DNA of 15,271 nt from Methanobrevibacter sp. (GCA_009777005.1 WRMT01000036.1:1-15271), one strand, 5' to 3'. Counted from the first letter of the stretch, positions 1-6,784 are shown. The notes: generated by a model not told the origin, from the sequence alone. Numbers and translations are program-made.

Positions 1-98
1 ATTATTTATTTAAAAATTAATGTATTAAACTTGGTTTTTTTGATAATTAATTATTTATTTAAAAATTAATGTATTATAATTGATTTTTTTGATAACTA
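1..98. repeat. Two-copy 49-bp direct repeat
   Basis: The first 27 bases recur exactly at 50-76, and the rest of the unit (a T-run followed by GATAA and ATTAA) recurs with a few changes, giving two adjacent units of 49 bp. The array may extend left beyond the window. It is almost pure A/T, encodes nothing visible and lies about 180 bp upstream of the ilvD TATA box. Its role is unknown. Confidence 0.8.
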
Positions 99-240
99 AT
101 TAATTTCTTATACATAATTGTATTCAAACTTTTTTTCAAAGAATATAATTGATTTATTTTAGTTTTTTTAAGATTAAAGTAAATTTTTATTCTTTTTGAT
201 AATGTTTTTAAGGATTTAAATTTTTTTATTCTTTTTGATA
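37..240 (+). promoter_or_regulatory. Repeated TTTTTGATA word upstream of ilvD
   Basis: The nonamer TTTTTGATA occurs at 37-45, 86-94, 193-201 and 232-240. The first pair belongs to the 49-bp repeat and the second pair to a looser repeat (181-204 and 218-243). Repeated same-strand words upstream of a biosynthetic promoter could be regulator sites, but T-rich words also recur by chance in DNA this poor in G and C. Apart from this motif and the promoter, I see nothing in 1-355. Confidence 0.25.
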
Positions 241-277
241 GTGATTATAACGATTAAAGTTGAAATTTTGTTTTTTT

Positions 278-290
278 AAAAGTTTATATA
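278..290 (+). promoter_or_regulatory. Probable ilvD promoter (BRE/TATA)
   Basis: TTTATATA at 283-290, preceded by a purine-rich AAAAG, fits an archaeal BRE/TATA element. Transcription would start near 311-315, giving a leader of about 40 nt before the ATG at 356. It is the best TATA-like element at the right distance from ilvD. Confidence 0.5.
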
Positions 291-335
291 AATCTTCCAA
301 CTTTATTTTAATAGGATATTAAAAAAGTGTTGATT

Positions 336-356
336 ATGAAAAACAAAGTGATCTAA
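336..356 (+). other. Possible six-codon leader ORF overlapping ilvD start
   Basis: ATG at 336 opens a six-codon frame (MKNKVI) whose TAA at 354-356 overlaps the first base of the ilvD ATG. The last two sense codons are Val and Ile, products of the ilvD pathway. The ilvD ribosome site GTGAT (348-352) lies inside it. No strong Shine-Dalgarno precedes ATG 336, so it may be a coincidence. Confidence 0.12.
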
Positions 357-2011
357 TGAGAAGTGACAAGATAAAAAAAGGAATTGAAAGATCTCCACAC
401 AGGTCTTTACTTCGAGCATGTGGACTTAAAGATGAAGATTTTAAAAAACCTTTTATAGGAATAGCTAATAGCTATACAGACATTGTTCCAGGTCATATTC
501 ATTTACAAGAAATAGCTAACGCTGTTAAAGAAGGAATAAATCAATCAAATGGAGTTCCTTTTGAGTTCAATACAATGGCTATTTGTGATGGAATAGCTAT
601 GAACCATGAAGGAATGAAGTACTCTCTTCCATCAAGAGAAATAATAGCTAATACTGTTGAAAGTGTAGCTATGGCCCATAGCTTAGATGGCTTAGTTTTA
701 GTTTCAAGCTGTGATAAAATAGTTCCTGGAATGTTAATGGGAGCTGCAAGATTAAATATTCCCTCTATTATGGTAACAGGAGGACCAATGCTTCCAGGGG
801 AATTTGATGGGAAAATTGTTGATTTTGTCAATGTTTATGAAGCTGTTAGTGAGGTTTCATCAGGTAAAATGACAAAGGAAGATCTTTCTAGATTAGAAAA
901 ATCTGCATGCCCTGGTCCTGGTTCTTGCTCTGGGCTTTTTACAGCTAATACTATGGCATGTATTACTGAAAGTTTAGGAATGAGCTTACCAATGTGTGCT
1001 ACAACCCATGCAGTTCATGAAAGTAAATTGGAAATAGCTACAGACAGTGGAAAACAAATCATGAAAATGATAGAGGAAGATTTAACTCCATCAAAGATTA
1101 TGACTCAAAAATCCTTTGAAAATGCCTTAGCTGTTGACATGGCATTAGGTGGTTCAAGTAACACTGCACTTCATATTCCAGCTATAGCTAGTGAACTTGA
1201 AAAATTCGGAGTTAAAGTTGATTTAGATTTATTTGATAAAATCAGTAGAGAAATTCCACATATTGCATCAATTAGCCCAGCAGGAAATCATACCATGCTT
1301 GACCTTCACAATGCTGGAGGTATTCCTGGGGTTTTAATAGCTATTCAAGAGAAAATAGCTACTGACACTATAACTTCCTCAGGAAAAACATTAAAAGAGA
1401 ATATTCAAGATGCAAAAATAAATAATTTTGATGTTATCAGAACAATTGATTCTCCAGTTCATAGTGAAGGGGGAATAGCTATTTTAAAAGGAAATTTAGC
1501 TCCTAATGGTTCTGTTATAAAACAAGCTGCTGTTAGTGAAGATATGATGTATCATAAAGGACCAGTAACAGTTTTCAATAGTGAGGAAGAAGCTGTAGAA
1601 TATATCTTTAGTAAAGAAATAAGTGAAGGAGATATTATTGTTATCCGCTATGAAGGTCCAAAAGGAGGTCCAGGAATGAGAGAAATGCTCAATCCAACAT
1701 CAGCTATTGTAGGGCTTAAAATTAAAAATGTAGCTCTTATAACTGATGGTAGATTTTCTGGAGGAACACGTGGACCTTGTGTTGGTCATATTTCACCAGA
1801 AGCTCAAAGTGGTGGTCCAATAGCCGGACTTCAAGATGGAGATATTGTTGAAATTGACATTAAAAATAGGGCTATAAATGTAGAATTAGATGATGAAGAG
1901 TTAAAAAATAGATTAGCTAATGTTGATTTACCTAAAAATGATTTAAAAGGTTGGTTAAATATTTATCAAAAGTGTGTAAGTTCTGCAGATAAAGGAGCTA
2001 TTTTAAGGTAA
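356..2011 (+). CDS. ilvD: Dihydroxy-acid dehydratase
   Basis: This Fe-S enzyme dehydrates 2,3-dihydroxy-isovalerate and 2,3-dihydroxy-3-methylvalerate to the 2-oxo acids, a late cytoplasmic step in valine, isoleucine and leucine synthesis. The 551 residues match the family length. Visible hallmarks are NSYTDIVPGHIHL (38-50), the Cys-Asp-Lys motif at 119-121 followed by PGMLMGAAR, the second signature SACPGPGSCSG (183-193) with the cluster-ligand type Cys191, and the C-terminal swivel motif GRFSGGTRGPC (465-475) followed by PEAQSGGPIAG. The VPGH form resembles E. coli IlvD rather than the PCN form of plant and mycobacterial enzymes; cluster type cannot be proved here. ATG 356 is chosen because GTGAT sits 3 nt upstream and the N-terminus MRSDKIKKGIERSPHR is typical. 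It appears to be monocistronic, with its own terminator. Confidence 0.97.
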   Translation: MRSDKIKKGIERSPHRSLLRACGLKDEDFKKPFIGIANSYTDIVPGHIHLQEIANAVKEGINQSNGVPFEFNTMAICDGIAMNHEGMKYSLPSREIIANTVESVAMAHSLDGLVLVSSCDKIVPGMLMGAARLNIPSIMVTGGPMLPGEFDGKIVDFVNVYEAVSEVSSGKMTKEDLSRLEKSACPGPGSCSGLFTANTMACITESLGMSLPMCATTHAVHESKLEIATDSGKQIMKMIEEDLTPSKIMTQKSFENALAVDMALGGSSNTALHIPAIASELEKFGVKVDLDLFDKISREIPHIASISPAGNHTMLDLHNAGGIPGVLIAIQEKIATDTITSSGKTLKENIQDAKINNFDVIRTIDSPVHSEGGIAILKGNLAPNGSVIKQAAVSEDMMYHKGPVTVFNSEEEAVEYIFSKEISEGDIIVIRYEGPKGGPGMREMLNPTSAIVGLKIKNVALITDGRFSGGTRGPCVGHISPEAQSGGPIAGLQDGDIVEIDIKNRAINVELDDEELKNRLANVDLPKNDLKGWLNIYQKCVSSADKGAILR

Positions 2012-2065
2012 ATTTTAAGTGAAAGTTTTACTCATGATTTCGTATTCATATTTTTTTGGTGGCTT

Positions 2066-2102
2066 AAAAAGTTTTCAATCTAATAGGTGAAAGCTTTTTT
2101 TT
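2066..2102 (+). terminator. Hairpin plus T-run terminator after ilvD
   Basis: AAAAAGTTTTC (2066-2076) pairs with GAAAGCTTTTT (2089-2099) as an 11-bp stem with one G-U pair and a 12-nt loop. The T run 2095-2102 overlaps the 3' arm. It lies 55 nt after the ilvD stop. It resembles an intrinsic terminator, and T tracts alone are enough for many archaeal terminators. Confidence 0.6.
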
Positions 2103-2316
2103 AAATACTATTTGGATTAGCTATTTTTTAAATACTATTTGGATAAGCTATTTCTTGAATACTATTTGGATTAGCTATTTTTTAAATACTATTTGGATAA
2201 GCTATTTTTTAAATACTGTTTGGATAAGCTATTTTTTAAATACTGTTTGGATAAGCTATTTTTTAAATACTGTTTGGATAAGCTATTTTTTAAATACTGT
2301 TTGGATAAGCTATTTT
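2101..2316. repeat. Tandem array, eight 27-bp units
   Basis: Units start at 2101, 2128, 2155, 2182, 2209, 2236, 2263 and 2290, each exactly 27 bp. The core is TTAAATACT, then (A/G)TTTGGAT(T/A)AGC, then TATTTT. Units 1-4 carry ACTATTT and alternate between GGATTAG and GGATAAG, which points to duplication of a 54-bp dimer. Units 5-8 carry ACTGTTT with GGATAAG and are nearly identical, which points to recent expansion. Most unit junctions carry a T6 run. There are no unique spacers, so this is not a CRISPR array. The array fills most of the ilvD-signal peptidase gap; the remaining bases to 2390 are plain A/T-rich DNA. Confidence 0.95.
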
Positions 2317-2397
2317 TTGTAAAAATATTGAATAATTTTATTTTTTTAATTTTTTTTAAATAATCTTTTAAATGATTAAAACAAAGAATAAATAGAA

Positions 2398-2440
2398 TAT
2401 AAATAAAATTTCTTATTATACTTTATTTTAAAATCAGGTG
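2398..2440 (+). promoter_or_regulatory. Probable promoter and RBS of signal peptidase gene
   Basis: TATAAATA at 2398-2405 is a good archaeal TATA box and predicts a start near 2425-2428. AGGTG at 2436-2440 lies 5 nt before the ATG at 2446 and supports that start. With the terminator and repeat array upstream, the gene probably has its own promoter rather than reading through from ilvD. Confidence 0.5.
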
Positions 2441-2445
2441 CTTAA

Positions 2446-2868
2446 ATGTCAGAAAAGAATGAAATAATCGCTTATGTAATAGTCATAATTGTTGGATTAT
2501 TGATAGCTCAGCACATGAATGTTGTTGTTTCAGAAAGTATGGAACCAGTATTATACAGAGGAGATATTGTAATAGTTGAAAAATCAAATTTCTTAGGAAT
2601 TAGTGAATTTAATCCAGATACTGTACAGGTAGGTGATGTTGTTGTTTATCGAGCTACTTGGTTCCCAAATCCTGTTATTCATAGAGTTATTAATGAAACC
2701 CATGTTAATGGAACGAAGTATTTTGTGATTAAAGGTGACAATAACCCCGTTCCAGATCCAGAACTTGTTTCGCCTAATCAAATAACAGAACGAGTTGTAA
2801 AAATTGGTGATTACCCATTAATCATACCTAAAGTAGGATATATCACGATTTGGTTAAAAGGATTATAG
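2446..2868 (+). CDS. Type I signal peptidase, archaeal/ER (S26B) type
   Basis: This membrane serine protease removes signal peptides from Sec-exported proteins on the outer face of the membrane. Residues 8-22 form one hydrophobic N-terminal anchor. The catalytic-serine box SESMEPVLYRGD follows, with Ser31 directly before Met-Glu-Pro. VIHR (His79) is in the place where bacterial enzymes have lysine, marking the archaeal/Sec11 branch. KGDNN with Asp98 and the later PDPE are the expected acidic box. At 140 residues it is compact and has no clear second membrane segment. A ten-T run follows the stop directly. The large exported protein encoded at 7092 is an obvious potential client, but the enzyme is expected to serve all Sec substrates. 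From memory, an ilvD-signal peptidase adjacency also occurs in other Methanobacteriales; I could not verify this. Confidence 0.92.
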   Translation: MSEKNEIIAYVIVIIVGLLIAQHMNVVVSESMEPVLYRGDIVIVEKSNFLGISEFNPDTVQVGDVVVYRATWFPNPVIHRVINETHVNGTKYFVIKGDNNPVPDPELVSPNQITERVVKIGDYPLIIPKVGYITIWLKGL

Positions 2869-2878
2869 TTTTTTTTTT
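2869..2878 (+). terminator. T10 terminator after signal peptidase
   Basis: Ten consecutive T residues begin immediately after the TAG stop at 2866-2868, a typical archaeal poly-U termination signal. Further runs of 12, 9 and 13 T follow at 2940-2951, 2955-2963 and 2976-2988 and would back it up. Confidence 0.6.
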
Positions 2879-3207
2879 ATGGTTTATAAAAAGGTTTTAA
2901 TGAATTTTTTATAAATTATTAAGTATTTTCCTAAAATTCTTTTTTTTTTTTAACTTTTTTTTTATAAAATTAATGTTTTTTTTTTTTTAATTCTTAATTG
3001 TTTTATTTAGTATTTTTTGAACTTTTTTATAAAAATGTTATTTTGTATCTATTTTTATTTCATATTTAAGAGAGATTAAGTTCTATTAGTGAATTTTTTC
3101 ACAAATATCTATCTTTTTACATAAATGTATCATTATCCTTGGATTTTCATTACTTTTTTTCACATTTTAACTAATGCTTTTTTTTTGGGAGGATGTAAAG
3201 TAAAAAT
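2879..3207. other. A/T-rich intergenic DNA
   Basis: I see no gene, RNA or clear repeat here, only long T runs (2940-2988) and scattered short A/T words. A GGGAGG at 3187-3192 resembles a Shine-Dalgarno site, but the ATG that follows is directly followed by TAA, so it starts nothing. Confidence 0.6.
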
Positions 3208-3227
3208 AGTAATACTTATATATTACT
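3208..3227 (+). promoter_or_regulatory. Dyad over TATA-like box
   Basis: AGTAATACTTATATATTACT is a perfect inverted repeat of 7-bp arms around a 6-bp CTTATA centre, so the dyad covers a TATA-like box. A start near 3243 would place a 20-nt leader before the small ORF at 3265. A protein bound here would block TBP. This could serve the small ORF or the rpn gene downstream. Confidence 0.4.
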
Positions 3228-3264
3228 TTTTATTAAATTAATAATAAAAACTGAAAAGGATAAG

Positions 3265-3336
3265 ATGGTTAAAAATTTGAAAAAATTTTTTTCATTTTTT
3301 GCTTTGTTTCTCCTTTTTGTATTGAATTTTTTTTAG
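3265..3336 (+). CDS. Possible 23-residue hydrophobic peptide
   Basis: ATG 3265 to TAG 3334-3336 encodes a short peptide that starts MVKNLKKFFSFFALFL and stays hydrophobic to its end: a basic start, then about 15 Phe/Leu/Val/Ala residues. It looks like a membrane peptide or an orphan signal sequence. AAGGA lies about 6 nt upstream of the ATG, and a TATA-like box inside a dyad lies 40-50 nt upstream. The rpn gene starts 56 nt after its stop, so the two could be cotranscribed. Phe-rich open frames arise easily in T-rich DNA, and it could also be the remnant of a lost surface-protein gene. Confidence 0.3.
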   Translation: MVKNLKKFFSFFALFLLFVLNFF

Positions 3337-3353
3337 TTTAATTATTGAAAAAA

Positions 3354-3387
3354 TTTATATTTAATGAAATTGTAAAATAGTGGTGAT
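3354..3387 (+). promoter_or_regulatory. Putative rpn promoter and RBS
   Basis: TTTATATT at 3354-3361 could be a TATA box, with transcription starting near 3380. GGTGAT at 3382-3387 is a strong Shine-Dalgarno 5 nt before TTG 3393. It decides the start, because an in-frame TGA (3384-3386) lies inside it and no earlier start is possible. Confidence 0.45.
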
Positions 3388-3392
3388 TAGAG

Positions 3393-4235
3393 TTGGTATT
3401 TGAAAAAGATGGGAAAAAGTTAAATCTTCTTAATGAGTATCTATTTCCGAAAATATTTGGTGAGAGTGGATGTGAAGATGAAACATTGCATTTGATTAAC
3501 ACTTTTACAGGAGAATCTTTCACAGATGTCTATTATATACCTAAAGAGATGGAAGGTCTACATAAAGGCAATAAAAAGTCAAATGTCGACGTTATGGTCT
3601 TAGTAAATGACGGCAGTCTTGTGAATATTGAGGCACAAATAAAACCTCAAAAGAATTTCCACAAAAGAACTCATTTCTATAACTCTAAAATCTACACAGT
3701 TCATGTTAAAGTTGGAGACGAATATGAAAAGGCACCTAAAACATACATGATCAATATCCTAGACTTCGACCTCCTACCCACAGAAGATTATCACAGTATA
3801 TTGGTGCTATGTGATAAAAAAAGTAATTTCATGATTGAAGATATTGTAGAAATTCATTATATAGAACTACCTAAGTTCAGGAAAGAGCTAAGGAGAGGTA
3901 ATTTAGATTTAAATGATCCTATAACAAGGATTTTATTACTTATCAATAAGAACACATCTCCAGATTTAATGGAAAAGGTGATAAACATGGATAAATCTGT
4001 AAATAAAATGTATGAAAAAACATTGCATGTTTTAAAAGATCAAAAAGAATATTTAGCATATATTAGAGCAGAACAAGCCGATTTAGACTATAAAGCCCAG
4101 ATAAAATATGCAACAGACAAAGGAAGAGATGAAAGAGAACTAGAAATAGCTATTAAACTTAAAAAATTAGATTATTCTCTTAAAGAAATAGCTAAAATCA
4201 CTGGAATGCCTGTGAAAGAAATAAAAAAACTATAA
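3393..4235 (+). CDS. Rpn/PDDEXK_2-family nuclease (putative transposase-like)
   Basis: This 280-residue protein belongs to the recombination-promoting nuclease (Rpn) / PD-(D/E)XK 'transposase' group. The N-terminus LNEYLFPKIFGE (12-24) is a variant of the family's opening FKxxFG helix. The nuclease core shows Asp66 in SNVDVMVLV, then Glu80 and Gln82 in VNIEAQI, the D...ExQ active site, followed by HKRTHFYNSKIY and the INILDF strand (120-125). The C-terminal part is helical and charged (about 199-250) and ends in an HTH-like EIAKITGMPVKEIKKL (265-280). Characterised bacterial members are DNA endonucleases linked to recombination and antiphage toxicity; the function here is inferred. The start is TTG, fixed by GGTGAT. 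An in-frame GGTGAT/ATG at 3977-3989 could give a separate C-terminal product. A decayed paralogue follows. Confidence 0.85.
   Translation: MVFEKDGKKLNLLNEYLFPKIFGESGCEDETLHLINTFTGESFTDVYYIPKEMEGLHKGNKKSNVDVMVLVNDGSLVNIEAQIKPQKNFHKRTHFYNSKIYTVHVKVGDEYEKAPKTYMINILDFDLLPTEDYHSILVLCDKKSNFMIEDIVEIHYIELPKFRKELRRGNLDLNDPITRILLLINKNTSPDLMEKVINMDKSVNKMYEKTLHVLKDQKEYLAYIRAEQADLDYKAQIKYATDKGRDERELEIAIKLKKLDYSLKEIAKITGMPVKEIKKL
3987..4235 (+). CDS. Candidate intragenic small Rpn product (RpnS-like)
   Basis: GGTGAT at 3977-3982 is followed after 4 nt by ATG 3987, in frame with the nuclease gene (Met199). Translation from here would give an 82-residue C-terminal protein without the nuclease core: a charged helical segment, then KYATDKGRDE and the HTH-like tail. 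E. coli rpn genes are known to make such small proteins from intragenic starts, and these act as antitoxins of the full-length nuclease. Supporting this, the same GGTGAT/ATG arrangement is kept in the decayed copy at 4563-4575, whose open frame begins just there. Expression is not shown by sequence alone. Confidence 0.5.
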   Translation: MDKSVNKMYEKTLHVLKDQKEYLAYIRAEQADLDYKAQIKYATDKGRDERELEIAIKLKKLDYSLKEIAKITGMPVKEIKKL

Positions 4236-4269
4236 ATAACTGAATAATAATGAACTTTGCTTTTTATTC

Positions 4270-4278
4270 TTTTTTTTT
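4270..4278 (+). terminator. T9 run after rpn
   Basis: A run of nine T at 4270-4278, 35 nt after the rpn stop, within a T-rich stretch starting at 4260, is a plausible archaeal terminator. No clear stem precedes it. Confidence 0.4.
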
Positions 4279-4402
4279 AAAATTTCAGTATATCTGTTGA
4301 TTTTTCACATGAAAGAGTATTTTTTCAGATTTTTATATTTTTTTCCATTCATATGCTCTGTATGTCTTTAAAAAAGTGAGGGTTATGAAGATTTACCTAT
4401 AA

Positions 4403-4845
4403 TTATATCATAAATATCTCATTTTTAATTTTTTTCCAATAGAAGATTACAGAATATTTGCAAAGTTTAGAATAGAATTGAAAAATGTATTTTAGGCTTA
4501 AATGAGTCTATAAGGAAATATTGCCTTTTTTAATAAAAATACCTCCAAGATTTAATTAAACAGGTGATAAACATGGATAATTCTGCAAATAAAAAATTTG
4601 AATACACATTACAGGCACTACAGGATAATAAAGAGGACTTGCAACGTCTCAGGGTAGAAATGGCAGAGTCAGACCATAAAGCCAGAATAAGATACGCAAC
4701 CGACAAAGGAAGAGAAGAAGGAAAGATAGAAGGAAGAGATGAAAGAAAACTAGAAATAGCTAAAAATTGCAAAAGTGAAGGAATTCCTTTTGAAACAATA
4801 GCTAAAGCAACGGGTTTAACACTTGAAAAGATTAAAAAACTTTAA
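4403..4845 (+). pseudogene. Decayed second copy of the rpn gene
   Basis: Translated pieces in shifting frames match the full-length copy in order. First LIFNFFPIEDY (about 4418-4450) corresponds to LDFDLLPTEDY. AKFRIEL (about 4460-4480) corresponds to PKFRKEL after an internal loss of about 26 codons. GLNESI (about 4495-4512) corresponds to DLNDPI, and NKNT (4532-4543) corresponds to NKNT. A one-base deletion near 4544-4546 then shifts into the frame that stays open to 4845. There are thus several frameshifts and stops plus a deletion, and the nuclease core (Asp66, Glu80, Gln82 equivalents) is missing. The first half of the gene is not recognisable upstream of about 4403. This is a local duplication whose 5' part has decayed; the intact 3' part is listed separately. 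Confidence 0.8.
4573..4845 (+). CDS. Stand-alone Rpn C-terminal domain (RpnS-like, 90 aa)
   Basis: ATG 4573 is preceded, 4 nt away, by a perfect GGTGAT (4563-4568), exactly as at the internal start of the complete rpn gene. The 90-residue product aligns end to end with residues 199-280 of the complete Rpn, with roughly half the positions identical by eye (MDxSxNK, YATDKGR, LEIA, IAK-TG, IKKL). It carries one 8-residue insertion made by duplication of a GRxE-type segment. GTG 4564 is an alternative start three codons earlier. TTTAATAAAA at about 4529-4538 could serve as a TATA box. It lacks any nuclease residues, so it can only be a regulator, antitoxin or immunity-type relative, or a relic not yet decayed. 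Confidence 0.55.
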   Translation: MDNSANKKFEYTLQALQDNKEDLQRLRVEMAESDHKARIRYATDKGREEGKIEGRDERKLEIAKNCKSEGIPFETIAKATGLTLEKIKKL

Positions 4846-5290
4846 AAATCATCAAAATCAAAAATAATTAGCTATTCCATTTATCAAAGCATTAGCTACT
4901 AATTAAACCACAATCGTATCTTAAACTTCTCAAAAATTCAAATTATGTCTTACAATAGATATATTGTAGCTAACTATTATAAAACATAGAAACAACTATA
5001 TCCAACTACAAATCATGATTATGAAATAAATTTAGATTAAATAATATAATAATTTTATTAATTATATTTAAAAAATATTATAGTAGGATTAATTATTTAA
5101 ATAAATTATATGAAAATTCATTTAACTTTTTTTTTTTTTTATAACTTCAAATTCATTTTTTTTTAAAAATCATTTTTATTCACTTTCATTGATTTGTTCT
5201 TTTCATAAAGTTTTTTTTTTTTAAAAAAAAAGTTATTATTTTAATCTGTGGAGTAAATAAATTCAAATCATATATAAAACAAGCAAAGAG
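4846..5290. other. Gene-free A/T-rich DNA with long T tracts
   Basis: I see no gene or RNA. There is a 14-T run at 5127-5140 and a 12-T run followed by nine A at 5211-5231. The palindrome TAGCTA occurs at 4869, 4893 and 4967, more often than this composition predicts. A terminator for the preceding small gene may be among the T runs, but none is close to its stop. Confidence 0.6.
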
Positions 5291-5483
5291 CAAATTATAT
5301 TTTATTTATCTAATATAAGATTATTTCTATTAGTACAAATTATAGTGGATATTCAATTAACCTAATATAAGATTATTTCTATTAATACATATTAAGTGAG
5401 TTTTCATTTAATCTTGTATAAAATTATTTCTATTAATGCAAATTATAGTGGATATTCAATTAATCGAATATAATATTATTTAA
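5291..5483. repeat. 52-bp repeat array A (about 3.5 units)
   Basis: The phrase TAATATAAGATTATTTCTAT begins at 5311 and again at 5363, with diverged versions near 5414 and 5466. The intervals are 51-52 bp, and between them sits a matching CAAATTATAGTGGATATTCAATTAA-type segment. The whole unit is conserved, with no spacers. It is the same unit as array B. It encodes nothing visible. Confidence 0.85.
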
Positions 5484-5696
5484 TTATAGTCCTGAAAAAG
5501 CTTGAATTCATTATTTAGAAAAAATTGATAATTTCCTTTAAAATCTATTTATTTATCTTAATTTTTAAAATAAATCATAAATAATTATTTTTATAAAAAA
5601 ATAATAATTATAATCATTGATTTAATTATTAAATTAGTTTTAAACTTTTAAAAAATACTTTTTATTTAAAACTTTATTTCCATAGCTATGATAATA
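5484..5696. other. A/T-rich spacer between the two 52-bp arrays
   Basis: About 210 bp of almost pure A/T. I see no open frame of note and no unit of the 52-bp repeat; TAGCTA occurs once at 5683. Confidence 0.6.
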
Positions 5697-5998
5697 ATTA
5701 TTTGAATATTCAATTAATCTAATATAAGATTATTTCTATTAATGCAAATTATTTTGAATATTCAATTAATCTAATATAAGATTATTTCTATTAATGCAAA
5801 TTATTTTGAATATTCAATTAATCTAGTATAATATTATTTATATTAATGTTGATTATTTTGAGTATTCAATTAATCTAGTATAATATTATTTTTATTAATA
5901 CAAATTATAACTGATATTCAAATATTATACTATAAGATTATTTCTATTAATACGAAATATAATTGATATTCAATTATTATAATATAAGTTTATAATAG
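5697..5998. repeat. 52-bp repeat array B (six units)
   Basis: The unit phase point (TAATATAAG or TAGTATAAT) falls at 5720, 5772, 5824, 5876, 5928 and 5980, exactly 52 bp apart each time. The first two units are nearly identical and later ones diverge, so expansion seems to have been more recent at the left side. Each unit carries ATTCAATTAAT and ATTATTTCTATTAAT-type words. The intergenic location and exact spacing suggest replication slippage or unequal crossover; function is unknown. Confidence 0.9.
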
Positions 5999-6784
5999 TT
6001 TAAAACGTTAATGAAGAATTTGTTTCTATATCTCTTCTTTGTGACCTTTTTAGATGAATCAATCTTTTTTTTGTTGGAATAATTTTATTTTTTTCTTTTT
6101 TCATGACTTAAATCTATTTTTAACATTAGCTATAATTATTTGATGTAAATAACTTTTTCAAAACTTTATTTTTTCCCTTAAAATTTTATTTTTTGTAAAA
6201 CTTCAAAAAATTAGCTAATCTCACTTTAAATCTAAATTTTAGCTATAGAATGAATTTAAAATATTTAAATTTTTTTTCTATTTGCACTGGTAATTAAAAT
6301 AATATTTTAACTATAAAAATTCATTTAAATAAGGATATAATCCTTAAAGATCTAAAAAAACTTAAAAAATGCTTTAAAAAAGTTATTTTTATAACATTGA
6401 CCTGAAAAAATTAATATTTAATTTAAATAATAATGTAATTTAAATTATTTTTAATTATTGTTCTGTAAATCATATATTTTATTCTAAAACTTTAGAAATT
6501 TCAAATATTTTCTTTTTTTCTTATTTTTAAGAAAAATTTTAAAAAAAAACAATAAATTAACTAATAAAATATTATTTAAACTATTTTACACTAGAAAAAA
6601 AGAATAATACAACATTTAAGAGCTTTAAATATCCATAAATTATGTTTGTTTTCAATAGGAATTTTTTTTGTGAATACGAACAGTTTCGATTTTCTAAAGC
6701 TTTATATGGTGAAAAGATAGAAATATAAATGAACGAATATTCTTTTTAAAATAATCTTTTGTGAAATATATTTTAATAGGGGGT
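5999..6784. other. Gene-free A/T-rich DNA
   Basis: I find no convincing gene on either strand. TAGCTA appears at 6127, 6212 and 6240. A TTTATATGG near 6701 looks TATA-like, and a six-codon frame (MNEYSF) follows at 6729, too short to call. The GC rise that would reveal a structured RNA in such DNA is not seen. Confidence 0.5.

Noticed and set aside
541..831. Minus-strand frame inside ilvD
   Set aside because: It is the complement of a strongly conserved ilvD region and shows no family features.
2101..2316. Possible CRISPR or attachment-site array
   Set aside because: The 27-bp units are directly adjacent with no spacer, and no integrase gene is visible.
2593..2781. Minus-strand frame inside the signal peptidase gene
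   Set aside because: It is a shadow of the catalytic region of a recognised gene.
3338..3523. Minus-strand frame across the rpn start
   Set aside because: It overlaps the well-supported rpn start and GGTGAT, and its product is low complexity.
4530..4772. Minus-strand frame over the small Rpn-like ORF
   Set aside because: The + strand frame has clear homology to the neighbouring rpn gene; this is its shadow.
3393..4845. Insertion sequence with terminal inverted repeats around the rpn copies
   Set aside because: I found no matching terminal inverted repeats or target-site duplication; a tandem gene duplication is simpler.
5291..5998. Possible CRISPR array
   Set aside because: The whole 52-bp unit is conserved, with no unique spacers, and no cas genes are nearby.
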